Part shown: piece after piece, positions 33,761 to 46,062 of the stretch
Position numbering within the stretch: the stretch's first letter is position 1
Layout: the number at the start of each line of letters is the position of its first letter
Origin: Viscum album
Lineage: Eukaryota > Streptophyta > Magnoliopsida > Santalales > Viscaceae
Assembly (NCBI GenBank): GCA_963277665.1
Contig: OY728119.1
Location: forward strand, 315,910,206-315,974,205
Reading direction: 5' to 3'
DNA length: 64,000 nucleotides
Program-made: the position numbers and the translations under genes
Notes under the pieces: generated by a model
Databases searched by the model: none
Told to the model about the DNA's origin: nothing
Seen by the model: the letters and a program-made list of their open reading frames with translations, nothing else

Positions 33761-35210
33761 CCAGTAACTCTACGTCATCATCTCAGCTGGCCTCTTCCCA
33801 GAAGGGCAAACAACGATGGTGCAAGAAGAACCAACCTGCTCTACCACTGTCGCCGTCATCTTGTAATCTTGGTGACTTCATGACCCTTGAGATGGGGATT
33901 CCACCCAAAATCCGCCCAGTGGTGGATGACCCCTCAAGAGACAGTCAGGGGTACACTTCAGTTAATACCGTGGAGTTGGTAAATCCCTATATGACTCCTA
34001 ACGAGGGGGAACGTTAGGAGAACCTCCCCAATGTCCCCGGTCGACGTCAACGTTGGCAGAGCCACGAATACATGTGTAGTCAGGGTGCATCATTTGGAAC
34101 CTCCACCCAGGCTATGTACGCCACTAAGACCAGATAGCAGGCCCAACGTAGAGCTCAACACGCACAACCTCCTCATCTGGTTCCCTTAGATCTACCTCCA
34201 CCGCCATTTGTGCTACAATATCAGGCAGAGATGCCTCTTCTGTGCCGCGACTAGTCTCTCCATACTACAGAACAATCTTAGTTTTCCAACCCTCATCTGG
34301 CAGCCGCTCTTCAGGCCTCGACCAGCGAGCAACGGGGCGTACCTAGCACTAGCCAGCCGCTGGTTCAGCCGGTAGGGCCCGCCGTGCCTCCAATTCCATA
34401 GCGGCCTCATGTAAGGAGAGTCTTGCGTCTGGCCCAGAAGTATGATGTTTTGAAGCACCATGCCTAAATTCTAGTAAGGATTTATGTCCTTGAGTCTCTT
34501 CACCTGTTGTCTGAAATGCGTGAGGCACTTTCTGATTCCCTAAGGAGCCCCCTCCAGTTTAAGATGGTGGTAGCAGCTGCAGAAGCCTTCCATGCTAAGG
34601 AAATTGAGAACGCCGAATTCCAGGAAGTTATCTCATTCTCTGGTTAAGACAAAGACCCTCCTATACATGGGAACATTCGTCCACTATACATCACTGGTTA
34701 GTTAAATGGCATGCAAGTCCACCACTGTCTTGTTGACATGGGTTCTGAGATTAACCTAATCCTGACTCGGACATTGCAGAAGCTGGGGTTGTCTAAGGAT
34801 GATATAACTCCCTCCGACCATAGAATCTAGGGATACTATAAGACTGAGAAGACACCAGTCAGCAAGATACATTTGAAGACCCAGTTCGATGGCCGAATTG
34901 CTAGTACCTAATTCATGTTTGTCTCCCAGGACACCGCGTACAATGCATTAATGGGCAGGCCATGGATCCACCTGCATGAAACGATCCCTTCATCATATAA
35001 CCAATGCCTCAAATACTCCCTAAATGGTCGAGTAGGTGTGCTCCAAGGAGATGCGTCTCCTTTTTCCTCTTGTAAATCCCGCTACTTGGGAACTAACTAT
35101 TACAATATCAAGGATAAGCAGATTCTGGAATGTGAGGTTGAACCAGCCACGGTCACAAGTGATCCCTGGGTAGTTCTGGATAACACCTATGTCTTCCCAA
35201 TCCATTGATT
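33761..35210 (+). pseudogene. Element A linker and aspartic protease
   Basis: A linker of about 0.9 kb with stops contains YDVLKHHA and ALSDSLRSPLQFKMVVAAAEAF, as in Tat Gag-Pol linkers. The retropepsin follows, with HGNIRPLYITG, then LVDMGSEINLI at about 34729. The active site is usually D-S/T-G-S/A; here the second residue is Met, consistent with ACG to ATG change. NALMGRPWIH at about 34940 is the usual downstream block. Stops at 34699-34701, 34828-34830 and 34909-34911. The protease is inactive as read. Confidence 0.7.
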
Positions 35211-35639
35211 AGAGGCCACAACCCCCGACATGGGGAAATTCTTTGTTGTTTTAGGTAAAAGTGGAAGGCATATTCACAGGTCCAAGAAATGGTGGGAAAT
35301 CACCTCGTACTGCTACAACCACCAGGCTCAGGTGATCCTGGAACCTCCTACCCCTGTACAGTATTGGGATGTCAGGATCAGGGCAAAGACGGTATGTCAT
35401 ACATGTCTATTTTGGTGGGCTGGAATTAACCGGCTCAAGCCAACGTGCCACTACTACTTTGATGTTATCAAGAATGGCCCCATGGGCCGAAGACGAGATG
35501 ATATTGGATCAATTTCCTTCATCGCTATGGTCTTAGTGGCACATGAATCCTCTGATATGATGACCACTGCTGCTCAAGATGGAACCAACCTCTCATCAGA
35601 GTCTGGTGGCTTGCAGACAAATCCCCCATAGAAGATCCC

Positions 35640-38600
35640 TCTACAAGTGGAGGATAGGACCTAGAGGATTCTCCCCATGCCTTTGAAGAAGGCGTCCCTA
35701 CCATGGTCGATGAAATGGTACAGGTGAACCTTGGTAGCGAGGCAGATCCGAGACCCACATTGATTAGTACCGCCATGTCCCTCGAGGAGCAGCAACGGTA
35801 TGTGAACTTCCTTAAGCAGCACCGACATGTGTTCACTTGGAGTTACGACGAGATTCCAGGAATACAACCCTAGGAAGCCGTCCACCACCTTGGCCTCCCG
35901 ACAAACCATCGCGGGTTCTGGCAACCTCCTAGAAAGATTCACCCTTCTCACAGTGCCATGGTTAAGGCCGAAGTTGACAAGATTATCAAAGCCAAATTCA
36001 TCAAGGCAGTCTAGTACCCCAAGTGGCTAGCCAACATTGTGCCAGTCAGGAAGAAGAATAGGCAGATCAGAGTCTGTATCGACTTCTATGATCTAAACTG
36101 CCGCTGTCCGAAGGATGATTTTCCCCTCCCTGTGACAGAGTTGTTGATTGATGTCACGACCGGGCTCCAAAACCTCTACTTCATGGATGGGTATTTTGGG
36201 TACAGCTAGATCCAGATGGCCCCCGAAGATGAGGAGTCCACCACTTTTAGGCCCCCCCAAGGTACTTTTTGTTACCAGGTTATGCCCTTTAGCCTAAAAA
36301 ATTCCGGTGCCACCTATCAGCGGGCCATGCCCCGCATATTCCAGAAAATTCTCGGGACATTGGGAGAGTGCTATGTAGATGATCTGGTGGTCAAATCTCA
36401 TTAGCGCCAGGACCATCTTAAGGACCTTGAGGAAGTGTTTGGTTTCCTTTTCCCCCGCCACCTGAAGATGAACCCTCTTAAATGTTCCTTCGGGGTCAAC
36501 TCCGGGAAGTTTCTTGGAATTTTTTTCAGATTCAGAGGCATCGAGATCGACCCAGAGAAGATCAAAGCCATCAGCCAAATGCCTCCCCTGAGTAATATTC
36601 GGGAGCTTCTAGGTCTTCAAGTCCACTTAGCCTACATACGTCGATTCATTTCAAATCTGGATGGAAAGTGTAAGCCCTTTTATCGTCTCATGAAGAAAGT
36701 CTCTGCCTATGAATGGGACGAAGAGTGCCAGACTTCTTTTGAGGAAATCAAGCAGTATCTTCTCCAGCCTCTGGTATTGATGCCACCCATCTCCAGAAAG
36801 TCACTTGTACTTTATTTGACCACTCTAGAATGGTCTCTCGAAGCCCTAATCACCCAGAATAACAATGAGGGGATAGAGAAAAACCTCTACTACCTCAACC
36901 GCATGCTCCTCGATATGGAGACCAGATACTCCCCCATCGAAAAGAGTTTCCTTGCACTCGTGTTTATCATACAGAAATTACGACATTACCTGCAGCACCA
37001 TGACGTACATTAGGTGTCTCGGGTAGAACCACTGAAGTACATCCTGAACTGCCCCATGTTGACTGGCCGACTAGCGCGGTGGGCAGTAATTCTCCAGTAG
37101 TTTGACATCAGGTTTGTGCCCTAGAAGGCTATCAAGGGGATGGAATTGGTAGACTTACTACCCACCCATAAAACCTCCGCGGATCAATCCCTGGACCTAG
37201 ATTTTCCTGATGAGGCAATCATCTCAGTCGATCATGCCGTCTCATGTTGGAAAATGCACTTTGATGGTGCCTCCCGAAGCCCCACCGATAGGAGGCTCAA
37301 CGCTCCTAAGATCAACATAGTGGGTCTGGGTATCGTCTTCGTCACCACGGTGCAAGCTGTTCTTCCATACTCATTCTTGTTGTCAGAAGGCTGAACCAAC
37401 AACATGGAAGAGTATCAGGATCTCATCACTGGCCTCGAGCTGGCCCTTGAGATCTATGTGGCCCATTTGCACGTGAACGGGGATTTGGAACTAGTCATCA
37501 ATAAGGTCAATGGATACTAAGTTGTCATAAAGCCAGAGCTCATGCCATTGTTGGAGTGAACCCTCCATCTAATGGCCTGGTTCCCTTCTCGACCAGAGGT
37601 TACCCATGTCCCTCGGTCACAAAATGGTCAAGCAGACGCTTTGGCCAGCCTAGCTGCATCACTGGCAGAACCCGAGCAGGATGATCTGATTATTCATGTG
37701 GCACACTGGAGATTCATTGTCCCCATCACCCTAGAGGATGACGACGGCCTACGGGGAAGCCATCTTACCGCCTGATCCTCGATGCCATGAGCCCCAGATT
37801 CTTCATATGCGGTGGTTGAGGCCGCTCCCGACTGGAGGGCACCTTTTGTCATGTATCTCCAAAATGGTTGCCTCCCAGATGATCGGGCCGAGCATGAGCG
37901 AGTCCGACACCATGCACTGCAGTTTACCCTCTAGAGTGGTCCCAGTCTTGAGCGGATCCTCTATAAGTGGGGCTTCAATGGTGTTATCCTCCATTGCATT
38001 CAGGGAGTCGAGATTTCTCTGGACATGCAAGAGGTTCATGCCGATTCCTACGGTGCCCATCAGGCTGGGCCAAAGCTATCCCATCATATCCGGAGACTGG
38101 GGTACTTCTGTCCCTCTATGACCCATGATTGTATTGAGTTTTCCAAGAGATTCCACGCGTTCCATGTTCATACTAACTTCCTGTATCAGTCACCAGAGCC
38201 TCTCCACTCCCCCAAGTAATCTTGGCCATTTGCGGTGTGGGGAATCGATGTCATGGGACCATATCCACCGGCGATAGCTCACGGGTGTAGATTCATCCCG
38301 ACCATTACAGATTTCCTCTCCAAGTGGGAAGAGGCAGTTCCACTCAAATAGGTCGAGGCCCTTTCCATCGTTGATTTCATGAGCTTCAATATCATCCACT
38401 AGTATGGAGTCCCTTACACCGTCATTACCAATAACGACACAAAATTCAAAGCAGTTGAGCTGAAGAAATTGTTCTCTAAGTACAATATCCGTTCAAACCA
38501 TACCTCTCGCTATCATGCACAGGAAAATGGATAGATCGAGGCATTCAACAAAACCATTGAAAACATTTTACAAAAAAGGTTGGGTCAGAATAAGAAAATT

Positions 38601-39083
38601 TGGCTAGATAAGCTCCCCAATGACCTCTGGGTGTATCATACGATGACTCACAATTCCACCCCGGTGACTCTATATTCCCTGGTGTATGGGGCTGAGGCCA
38701 TCCTTCCCATTGAGATCCAGCTGCCATCATTACTCACTTCAGTGTATGACTAGTAGTCTCTAAATAAGGCGGCCGAAATCTATCTAGCTGAATTGGAATC
38801 ACTCGACGAGTACAGGCTCTGTGCTCTGCAAAATCTAGAAAGGCATCAGAATAAGATACCCAGAGCCTTCAACAAAAAGGTTTGCCTTCTCTCTTTTCTG
38901 CAAGGCGGCCTGGTGTTGGCCCTCCGAGCGCCAATGATCCCCAGCAGGAAACCACCCAAGCTGGAGCCCAAATGGGAAGGACCTTAAATCATTCATAAGG
39001 TCTACCCCAATGGAGCATAAGTGTTGGTAACCATGGATGGTGAGTGCATAACTCCTCCCACCAACGCCAAGTTCCTCAAGCAA
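35640..39083 (+). pseudogene. pol: Element A pol: RT, RNase H, archaeal-type RNase H, integrase
   Basis: The frame differs from gag-protease by one step; the change falls at about 35590-35640. RT: VPVRKKNRQIRVCIDF, YFMDGYFGYS, the YVDD catalytic site at 36372-36383 and LGIFFRFRGIEIDPEKI. RNase H: ETRYSPIEKSFLALVF, HYLQHHDVH. Archaeal-type RNase H at about 37250-37660: FDGASR, NMEEYQ, NGDLELVI and GQADALASLA, so all four acidic positions seem present. Integrase: VHADSYGAHQAGPKLSHHI, WGIDVMGP, ITNNDTKF, ENG.IEAFNKTI. The zinc-site CxxC is FHAF, and the second catalytic Asp is Asn. Many stops (36012, 36207, 36402, 37011, 37096, 37123, 38217, 38349, 38400, 38532, 38751-38756, 38985, 39018). Ends with a stop at 39093-39095 or just before. 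Confidence 0.85.
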
Positions 39084-39094
39084 TACTTTTCCTG

Positions 39095-39440
39095 AGTCCC
39101 TGGGTCCTCCATGACCCTAAACTACACCCCGGTCCCACATGACCCTAAACTGCACCCCGGTCCCACACGACCTTAAACTATATGGTCATACATGACCTTA
39201 AACTGGACAGTCCCACACGACCCTAAACTATATGGTCCTACATGACCTTAAACATGATGGTCCAACATGACCCTAAACTGCATGATGGTCAAACATGACC
39301 TTAAACTATCTAGTTACACATGAATTTAAACTGAAACATCGTGTTGTGTGATGTTAAACTACATAATCATCTTCCATGACGTTAAACTGCTCATTATCAT
39401 CCCAAATGACAATATAATGCAAAATGGTCCAAGCTCTATG
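39095..39440 (+). repeat. 25-bp CCCTAAA-containing tandem array after pol (A)
   Basis: About eleven degenerate units of 25-29 bp of the form TGACCCTAAACTGCATGGTC plus CCACA. The same array in reverse complement sits at 63010-63346 at the end of X pol. Each unit holds one CCCTAAA heptamer, the plant telomere unit, but never in tandem, so it is not telomeric DNA. Function unknown. Confidence 0.85.
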
Positions 39441-41751
39441 ACCCTAAACTAAGATCTCCCTCATCTTCACTTCAAGACATTATACTGCAAGCTGGTCAGG
39501 CCTTCCTGACCAAGGCCCTGCCTCAGGCCCCATGGCCTTCCCTGATCCATGCTCTTTTGTGGGATTGTATGGTCTGGTATGGGATTATGTCCTCATTCAC
39601 GTCGGGTTACTTTCTATACCATACACATCCCCAGATGAGATTCATTTCATCATCCTATATGACGTAAAACTGTGCTTCTAGAACTACGTATGTCTTGATT
39701 CCCATCCTCATGGGATACGTAGGAATGCTCAGATGATTCGTTTTGAGCTCATCCCTAAACTCTTATCTTTGAATATCCCCCCTGGGTATAGCTTCCTCGG
39801 AGGGTCCTTGCATGATGTAGAGTAGGATTCCATAGCCCCACTCATAAGAGGATTATAATTGTCGAATCATGTGCCCACACCCGTTCTTCTATCCCCCCAC
39901 GTCTTCACTGCATGACGTTAAACTGCATGGCCTCTTGAGAACTATGTATGGCTTGATTCCCATACTTATGGGATACATAAGAACATTCAGACACTTTTTC
40001 TATTATCCTAACCAAAAAGCAAGAATCTTCCCCTCAGATCAAGACATATGGCAGGGTGCATACTTTTTCCCCAATTCACGTTGAGCTAGCCTCGACCCTG
40101 CTGTACGTACCCCTCCCTGGAGATGTTCGCCTCTTTCGTAGATGGGTACAACTATGCCTCACCCACTCCTTGACTGGGATTCCATCAGCTTCCCCATCCG
40201 GAAGGTCCCTTGAATGGTATGGATGCCAGGCCAAACGGCCCTCTTACCATTTCAGGCCAATGCCCTCGAGGGTGCCGAGCAATAAGCTGATATAAGTCCC
40301 ACGTTTCGAGTGTGGTCAGCGGTCGATGCTCATTTGTTGCTCCCATCTCAGGTCATCATAGGGATGTTGTGTTTCGAACATGGTCAACAACCACCCTGGA
40401 TCATTGGGTCCACCCCAAGAAGTCCCAAAAATCGAGTGTAGTGATTCTTTCTGCGCCATCCCGAAGCGAGAAACTCTTTCCGGGTAGGGCCAACTGTCGG
40501 GCCCCTGACCCAGGTTCTCTATGATGGGATTGTGTGGTGTGGTGTGGGATTACGTCCTCATACATGTCTGGTTATTCATCGTATAATACACATCCCCTGA
40601 AGAGACACCTTATCCAACCCTCGTCCTCACTGCATGACGATAAAATACAAGCTGCTCTGGCCTTCCTGACCGTGGCCCAGCCTCAGGCCCCTTAGCCCAA
40701 GTTCATACATAGAGTGTACGATGTGGTGTAGGATTACGTCCTCATTCACGTTGGGTTACTCATCGTGCCGTACACCTCCCCTATCCAGGTAATCCTATTC
40801 CCCGACCCTCGTCCTCACTACAAGACGTTAAACTATGAGTAAGCTAGGCCTTATTGACCAAAGCCCAACTATCAGGCCCCTTGGCCTTTTCGGGCCCCTG
40901 GCCTAGGTTCTCTCTTACGGGACTGTGCGGTGTGGTATGAGATTATGTTCTCATTCAAGTTGGGCTTTAGGTCCAGCCCCATATCCTGAAAATCTCCATC
41001 CCACCATGGCCCCTTGGCCTACCTCTCATGAGCCATTTCGTCGACCCTTTTCGGCAGTCCACCAATGTGCCTAAGGGTACTCTGGTTTATTACCTAGAGT
41101 TTCATACTCTACTCAGACATATTCTCACCTGCTTTTCAGGCATTGTGTTCCCTTTAATTAGGTCTTCCATCACCCTTCACACCTAGAGGGACCACCAAGA
41201 ACGGCATGGATACAACGCCTAAGGGCTCTCCTACCGTTACGGGCCAACGCCCCTGAGGGTTTTGGACAAAAATTGATACAAATCATGTGTTGAAAATATG
41301 GTCACCGATATATGCTCTTTTGTTGTTACCACTTCAGGATAACGCGATATAGAGACTGCTTTTCCGCCACAATTAACAGTTATCCTCCATCGACATGCCA
41401 AACCCATTAAGCCCAAAATTTCAGTTACATGATTCACATCCTTCTCCACCTCATCATGTCCAAGTAGAGCTTCGAAAATCTTGATACTATTCCTCAGTGC
41501 ACATTTACACGTTAGAAGGACAAAATCCGGGGTAAGGGTGTCCTTCGGAGCTCTACACCGACTTCCCTTTGATGGATGTTCTGGGTATTGCAATAAGGAT
41601 CTTCCTCCCTTGTTTCCCACACCGAGTTTGACTCATGTGGGCTTAGGGATCGTATCAAGGTCTGCGCTTACTTAGAAAGATTCCATCCATTCATGGTCTG
41701 ATTTCTAAGACTATAAACTAAGATCTCCTCAGAACTACGTTTGGATTGATC

Positions 41752-41756
41752 CCCAT
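41752..41756. repeat. Element B target-site duplication, left (CCCAT)
   Basis: CCCAT occurs here and at 47680-47684. Removing B and one copy restores spacer block 1 (TTGATCCCCAT|CCTCATGGGATACG). Confidence 0.9.
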
Positions 41757-43375
41757 TGACGCACGCCTATCATAGGTCATGTAAAAACAATTATTTCCTA
41801 AGATAGAATGTAGTAATGTGGTTAACCTGGGATTTATCCCAAAGAGGAGTGCACCAAAAATGCTTTGTCACTTTAAAATGGGGGTAAAAATGTTGTGATT
41901 TTTAAAAGAAATTTGAAATTCAAATGATTGGAAAAAAATGATATTAAAATGGTGATTAGGTCAAGGTCAGTTTCCTAATTGTAATGCTATCCTTGTTCAA
42001 TTTAATTCAAACCTATTCTTCTTAGTTGATTAAAGTGAGTTTCGACAATCGTTTCCTCTCACTTCCTTGGTGAAATTATTATTGTGAGAGAAAACCTTAC
42101 CAAGATATTGGTTTGTTCAACTGTCCTTCCATGTGTAAAATTGTTGTATTGAATATCCTAAATTGAAATGGGCAATACCTTATCGGGTTTTGTTTATCCC
42201 AGAAAATCAAGAACATTCTCTACACCTTTTACACGTACTGATGATCATCGAGTACTTCACCACTAATTCCTAGTTTATTCCATCGTATATAAACTAGAAA
42301 TTAGTAGAGGGAGATTATGATTATTTTTCCAAGGAAAAAATCAATAACGGAATTAATATTCAAGAATTATCGCACTTGATAATAAAATACTCTATAAGAA
42401 ATTGAAAACAACTTTGAAGAAGAAATAAATTTAATCAATTGAGTCCAAGAACTCAAGACTTACAATGTAGAAAACCAACCCTTCCCCAATCACTCCAAAT
42501 GTTTACCCCACCATGGTAAGGGTAATCGAGATGAATGGGGAAGAAGAAGGCATTATGAAACTATGAAAAATAAAATAAATAAAAGAGAAATCTGAGAAGT
42601 TCTTCTCCTTGGTGTCCTAGGAGGAATGGGATGAAGAATGGGATGCTTTGAGAGGGTGGAGCTCTCCTCCTTTTATACCCAGAATTTGTCCCCCGGATGT
42701 TGACGCGTTATAGCCCCATTAAATGAAATCTTCACTCGTTGAGACCTTCTTGAATGTTTTTTATAATCCCCTTGGCCGTGTCCCCTAAACATATCAGAGT
42801 ATTTGGACATGTATTCCGAAAGTTGTGATCGTTTTACTTTGAGACTTTATTCTGTTCAGTCAGACTCTCCAAAACGCAATCCTACTAATTAGGGTGATTT
42901 AATGACCCCATAAATGGAAAATTTACGTGTTACTTCCTCCATAAATGATACTAAAAAACTCCTTATGCGTACACCCACCAAAGTTCACAACATTGGGGCC
43001 CATCTTGGATGAGTTATGGAGCCCACATCAAAACTAGGCAGAACTGCAAACAGTTTTCTTGATCCAAAGTGTGAGATTCTTTGGAGCTTCCATATGGACG
43101 ATTCAGATTTTAGTATAAAAATAGAAACATAATCCCTGGATGTTTAGAATCTGGAAAAGAAAGAATTTTTCAATTTGGATTAGTGTAGTTAATGTTATTT
43201 CCAAACTACAAAAATCATTTAAAACTGTTAAAAATCCAAAATGGCCCATTTTTACTATTCAGCTCAAAATAACACCAATATCATAAAAATGAAACAATTA
43301 ATCATAAAGGAACACTTTTGTGGGTTTAAAACAATGATATTCAATATAAATTAATTGAAAAATATTTGATCTATA
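41757..43375 (-). repeat. 3' LTR of element B
   Basis: Aligns with 46063-47679 throughout. A minus-strand TATAAAA is at 42671-42677. Right edge set where homology stops before the purine tract AAGTGTGAGGTAATT (43376-43390, minus strand). Confidence 0.85.
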
Positions 43376-45099
43376 AATTACCTCACACTTAGCACTTGGA
43401 CACCTAGACAAGTAAAAGTCAAATCAAATCAAATCCAAAACACATATCAATGAGATTTATCAAATAAATTCGAAGAAACAAAAATATATCATGCCTCGTC
43501 AAAAACAATTATTCCAAGTTCTCCATTTTAGATTTTAATATATTTTCACTTCATTTTTTATCCCATGCACACAAAACACCTACCTCGCATTAATTTTCTC
43601 TCATCTCACAAATTTAAATGCTGAACAAGGCTTTTCTCATCCAAACTCACACAAGAGTCACCATAGTATTGATAAACTCCTAGTTCTCCACCCAATGTGA
43701 GTTAAGGACATGTGTTTATCATGAGGAATTTTCAGGGTTATTCTGTGGATTCTGGCTGGTAGGATTTAGATGTTAAAAATTCTTAGTCCGAAAAAGGAGG
43801 GCTTGGCTCTTATTTAAGCAAAATTGCAGGATTCTAATTTTCACTCAAATATGGTCTCATTATCTTCCCCTTTATTGAAACACAGCTGCATCATCATTCA
43901 ATCAGCTCAGGATTTCCGTAGCAAAAATTTCAATCTTTTCAAAGATGATTTTTCTTGAAAGCTCCAGATAGGCACAAATTTCTTTTTTTTACATCGAAAG
44001 CTCCAGAAAGGCACAACATCTCTTATCATGAAATCTCAATAAAGGCACAAATTTTAACAAAATGAAATATTTAGTAGGAACATCAACTTTTCAACATTTT
44101 ATATTCCACCAAAAGTATCACCAAATGAGGTATTACACCACAATACATCTTCCCCCACACTTAAGTTCAACTAGATTATGCAATTTCACTTCAAGAGCAG
44201 GTAGGATAGGGAAAATTGGCTTATAATGTGGATAACCTATTAGGAAATTCATGGATACTAGGGCTAAAATGAAGGATATATTTAAAGGTGGGCCATAATG
44301 AAAACGATTATTTTGAAAATGGGGATTCAAACCAAATAAATGCCTCAATCATTTAACACACACGTACCCCAAAACCTCATGTTTTGAAATGAATAAATCA
44401 AATTCTTGTTTATGAAAGCATGGTCTAGTTCTCTCAAAAAACGAGGTGAAAGAAAATAATATGACATAAATGATTTAGAAGCCTCACAAGAATGTGATTT
44501 CAAAGATATAGACAATGAAATATCGCATGCGTTTCAAAAATTAGTGTAATTTTCATTAAATTCAAAAATATTTGAACTCGAAACAAAGCCATTTCAGCAT
44601 TCATTTACGCTCAGTTTCATGGAATATATTGGTTCACTCATTGAAATGGGTTTCAAAAATGGTAATTATAATCATTTCAGCTAAAAAGTTTCAAAAACAC
44701 ACCAAAAACAGAAAAAAAACACACACAAAAATGAAAACAGGCAAAAAAAAATGTAACAAACAAAATGAAAATCCTAAACTACAAAGGTTCCCTCCCCCAC
44801 ACCTAATTGGTGCAATGTACTCAATGCATTCAAATGGATTTAACATGTAAGAAGATTTGAAAATGAATCACACATCAAGAAAGTGTAAAGCTGAGGTACA
44901 ACCTGATTTATTGGTAGTGAAACATTGAGTTATGCTCCAAAGTGTTGCACACTAATAACATATGAAAAAGAAAAAAATAAAACCTAAGAAATTTATTGAA
45001 TAAAACAACAACATAAATAGGATGAGAAAAGAAGAAAAGATCTTGGTTTAATCCCCCAAGTGGGACCTGGGTTTTGACTGCCTCCAGAGGGGCAGTTCT

Positions 45100-45963
45100 A
45101 ATCAATTATCCCCAATCTGATGGTGGATGCGGTTTCTTTGATTTGAACCACCACATGTGGATCTTCCCAGATTTCATTTCATTATTCTTGTTGAGGAGGA
45201 AACTATAGATAGAGTACACCAGATCCACCCCATTCACAATTTGGTACAACGTGCATGGGGGGGGGTAGGATTAAGTACATAGCCTCCTCCTCATTTGTTG
45301 CTACTTGTGCAACTATCTTGTCTTCCATCACTGGCTTTAAGGAGGATTCAGCCTCTTTCTTATTTTCCTCAGGCCTAATAACTTGGATCTCTTCATGATG
45401 GGGCCCCTCTAGTAGATTTTCAATGACTTCAGGGAGCTCCAGATGTTTCTCAACAGGTGGTTCGTTTTTCACATCATCCACCAAGGTGTAGTATGAGTTA
45501 GCTGAATCTGAAGATTCAATAGAATAAGGAGATATACTCAAATATATTTCAGAAAAATTTAAATAATTTGAGTTTAAGAATGTATTATCTCCCTAATTTT
45601 GTTCGACATTAGTATCCACTTCAATTGAATGTTCCTCTTGGAGTCGATCATCACTGAATGGAGGTAGGTAGTCAGGCTCCTCTAACTTGAGTTTTTCTTC
45701 AACTTCATGGATGTCTTCAGTGAAATCTGAGAAGACCAGTGGCACTTCCTTCTTGGCCTTGAATCTTTTTAAGTCAACTGTAGTTCATTGACCATGTCCA
45801 TCAAATCCTCCGGTGAGATCCATGTTGTTATTCCTCTTTCCACCTACTTGAATATTATTATCAGTGCATCAGCTCTTCATTGTAAGGCCTCCTTAGTGTA
45901 GTCTTATTCTTTAACCTGTGAGTAATTTTCATTCCATGCAGAATAATAATCATTTGAATTCAT
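45100..45963 (-). pseudogene. Element B decayed acidic ORF, unknown function
   Basis: Minus strand. An ATG at 45963 starts MNSNDYYSAWNENYSQVKE and stops; downstream, other starts (about 45823) lead to a largely open Glu/Asp-rich frame with FDGHGQ, DSEDIHEV-like and EEPDYLPPFSDDRL stretches and the open piece 45203-45541 (MSISPYSIESSDSANSYYTL...). The end reads DPHVVVQIKE. No domain recognised. It might be a remnant of a gag region or a small accessory protein; it is not needed to explain the LTRs. Confidence 0.35.
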
Positions 45964-46036
45964 TATGGAAATATTTTTTTTTGTGTTTTTTTAAAAGAAA
46001 AAAATGTCAAAAATTTACCAAAATATTGCGGCACTA

Positions 46037-46056
46037 CCTCCCCGGCAACGACGCCA
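46037..46056 (-). other. Element B primer-binding site, tRNA-Asp type
   Basis: The minus strand reads TGGCGTCGTTGCCGGGGAGG, six bases from the LTR. The plant tRNA-Asp PBS is TGGCGCCGTTGCCGGGGA, so one mismatch. Confidence 0.8.
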
Positions 46057-46062
46057 TGTTTT

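Noticed and set aside
35827..36030. 67-codon ORF between protease and RT
   Set aside because: Out of frame with the aligned pol residues in the same stretch.
39095..39440. CRISPR array or interstitial telomere
   Set aside because: Units are degenerate with no unique spacers, and CCCTAAA never occurs in tandem; plant retroelement context.
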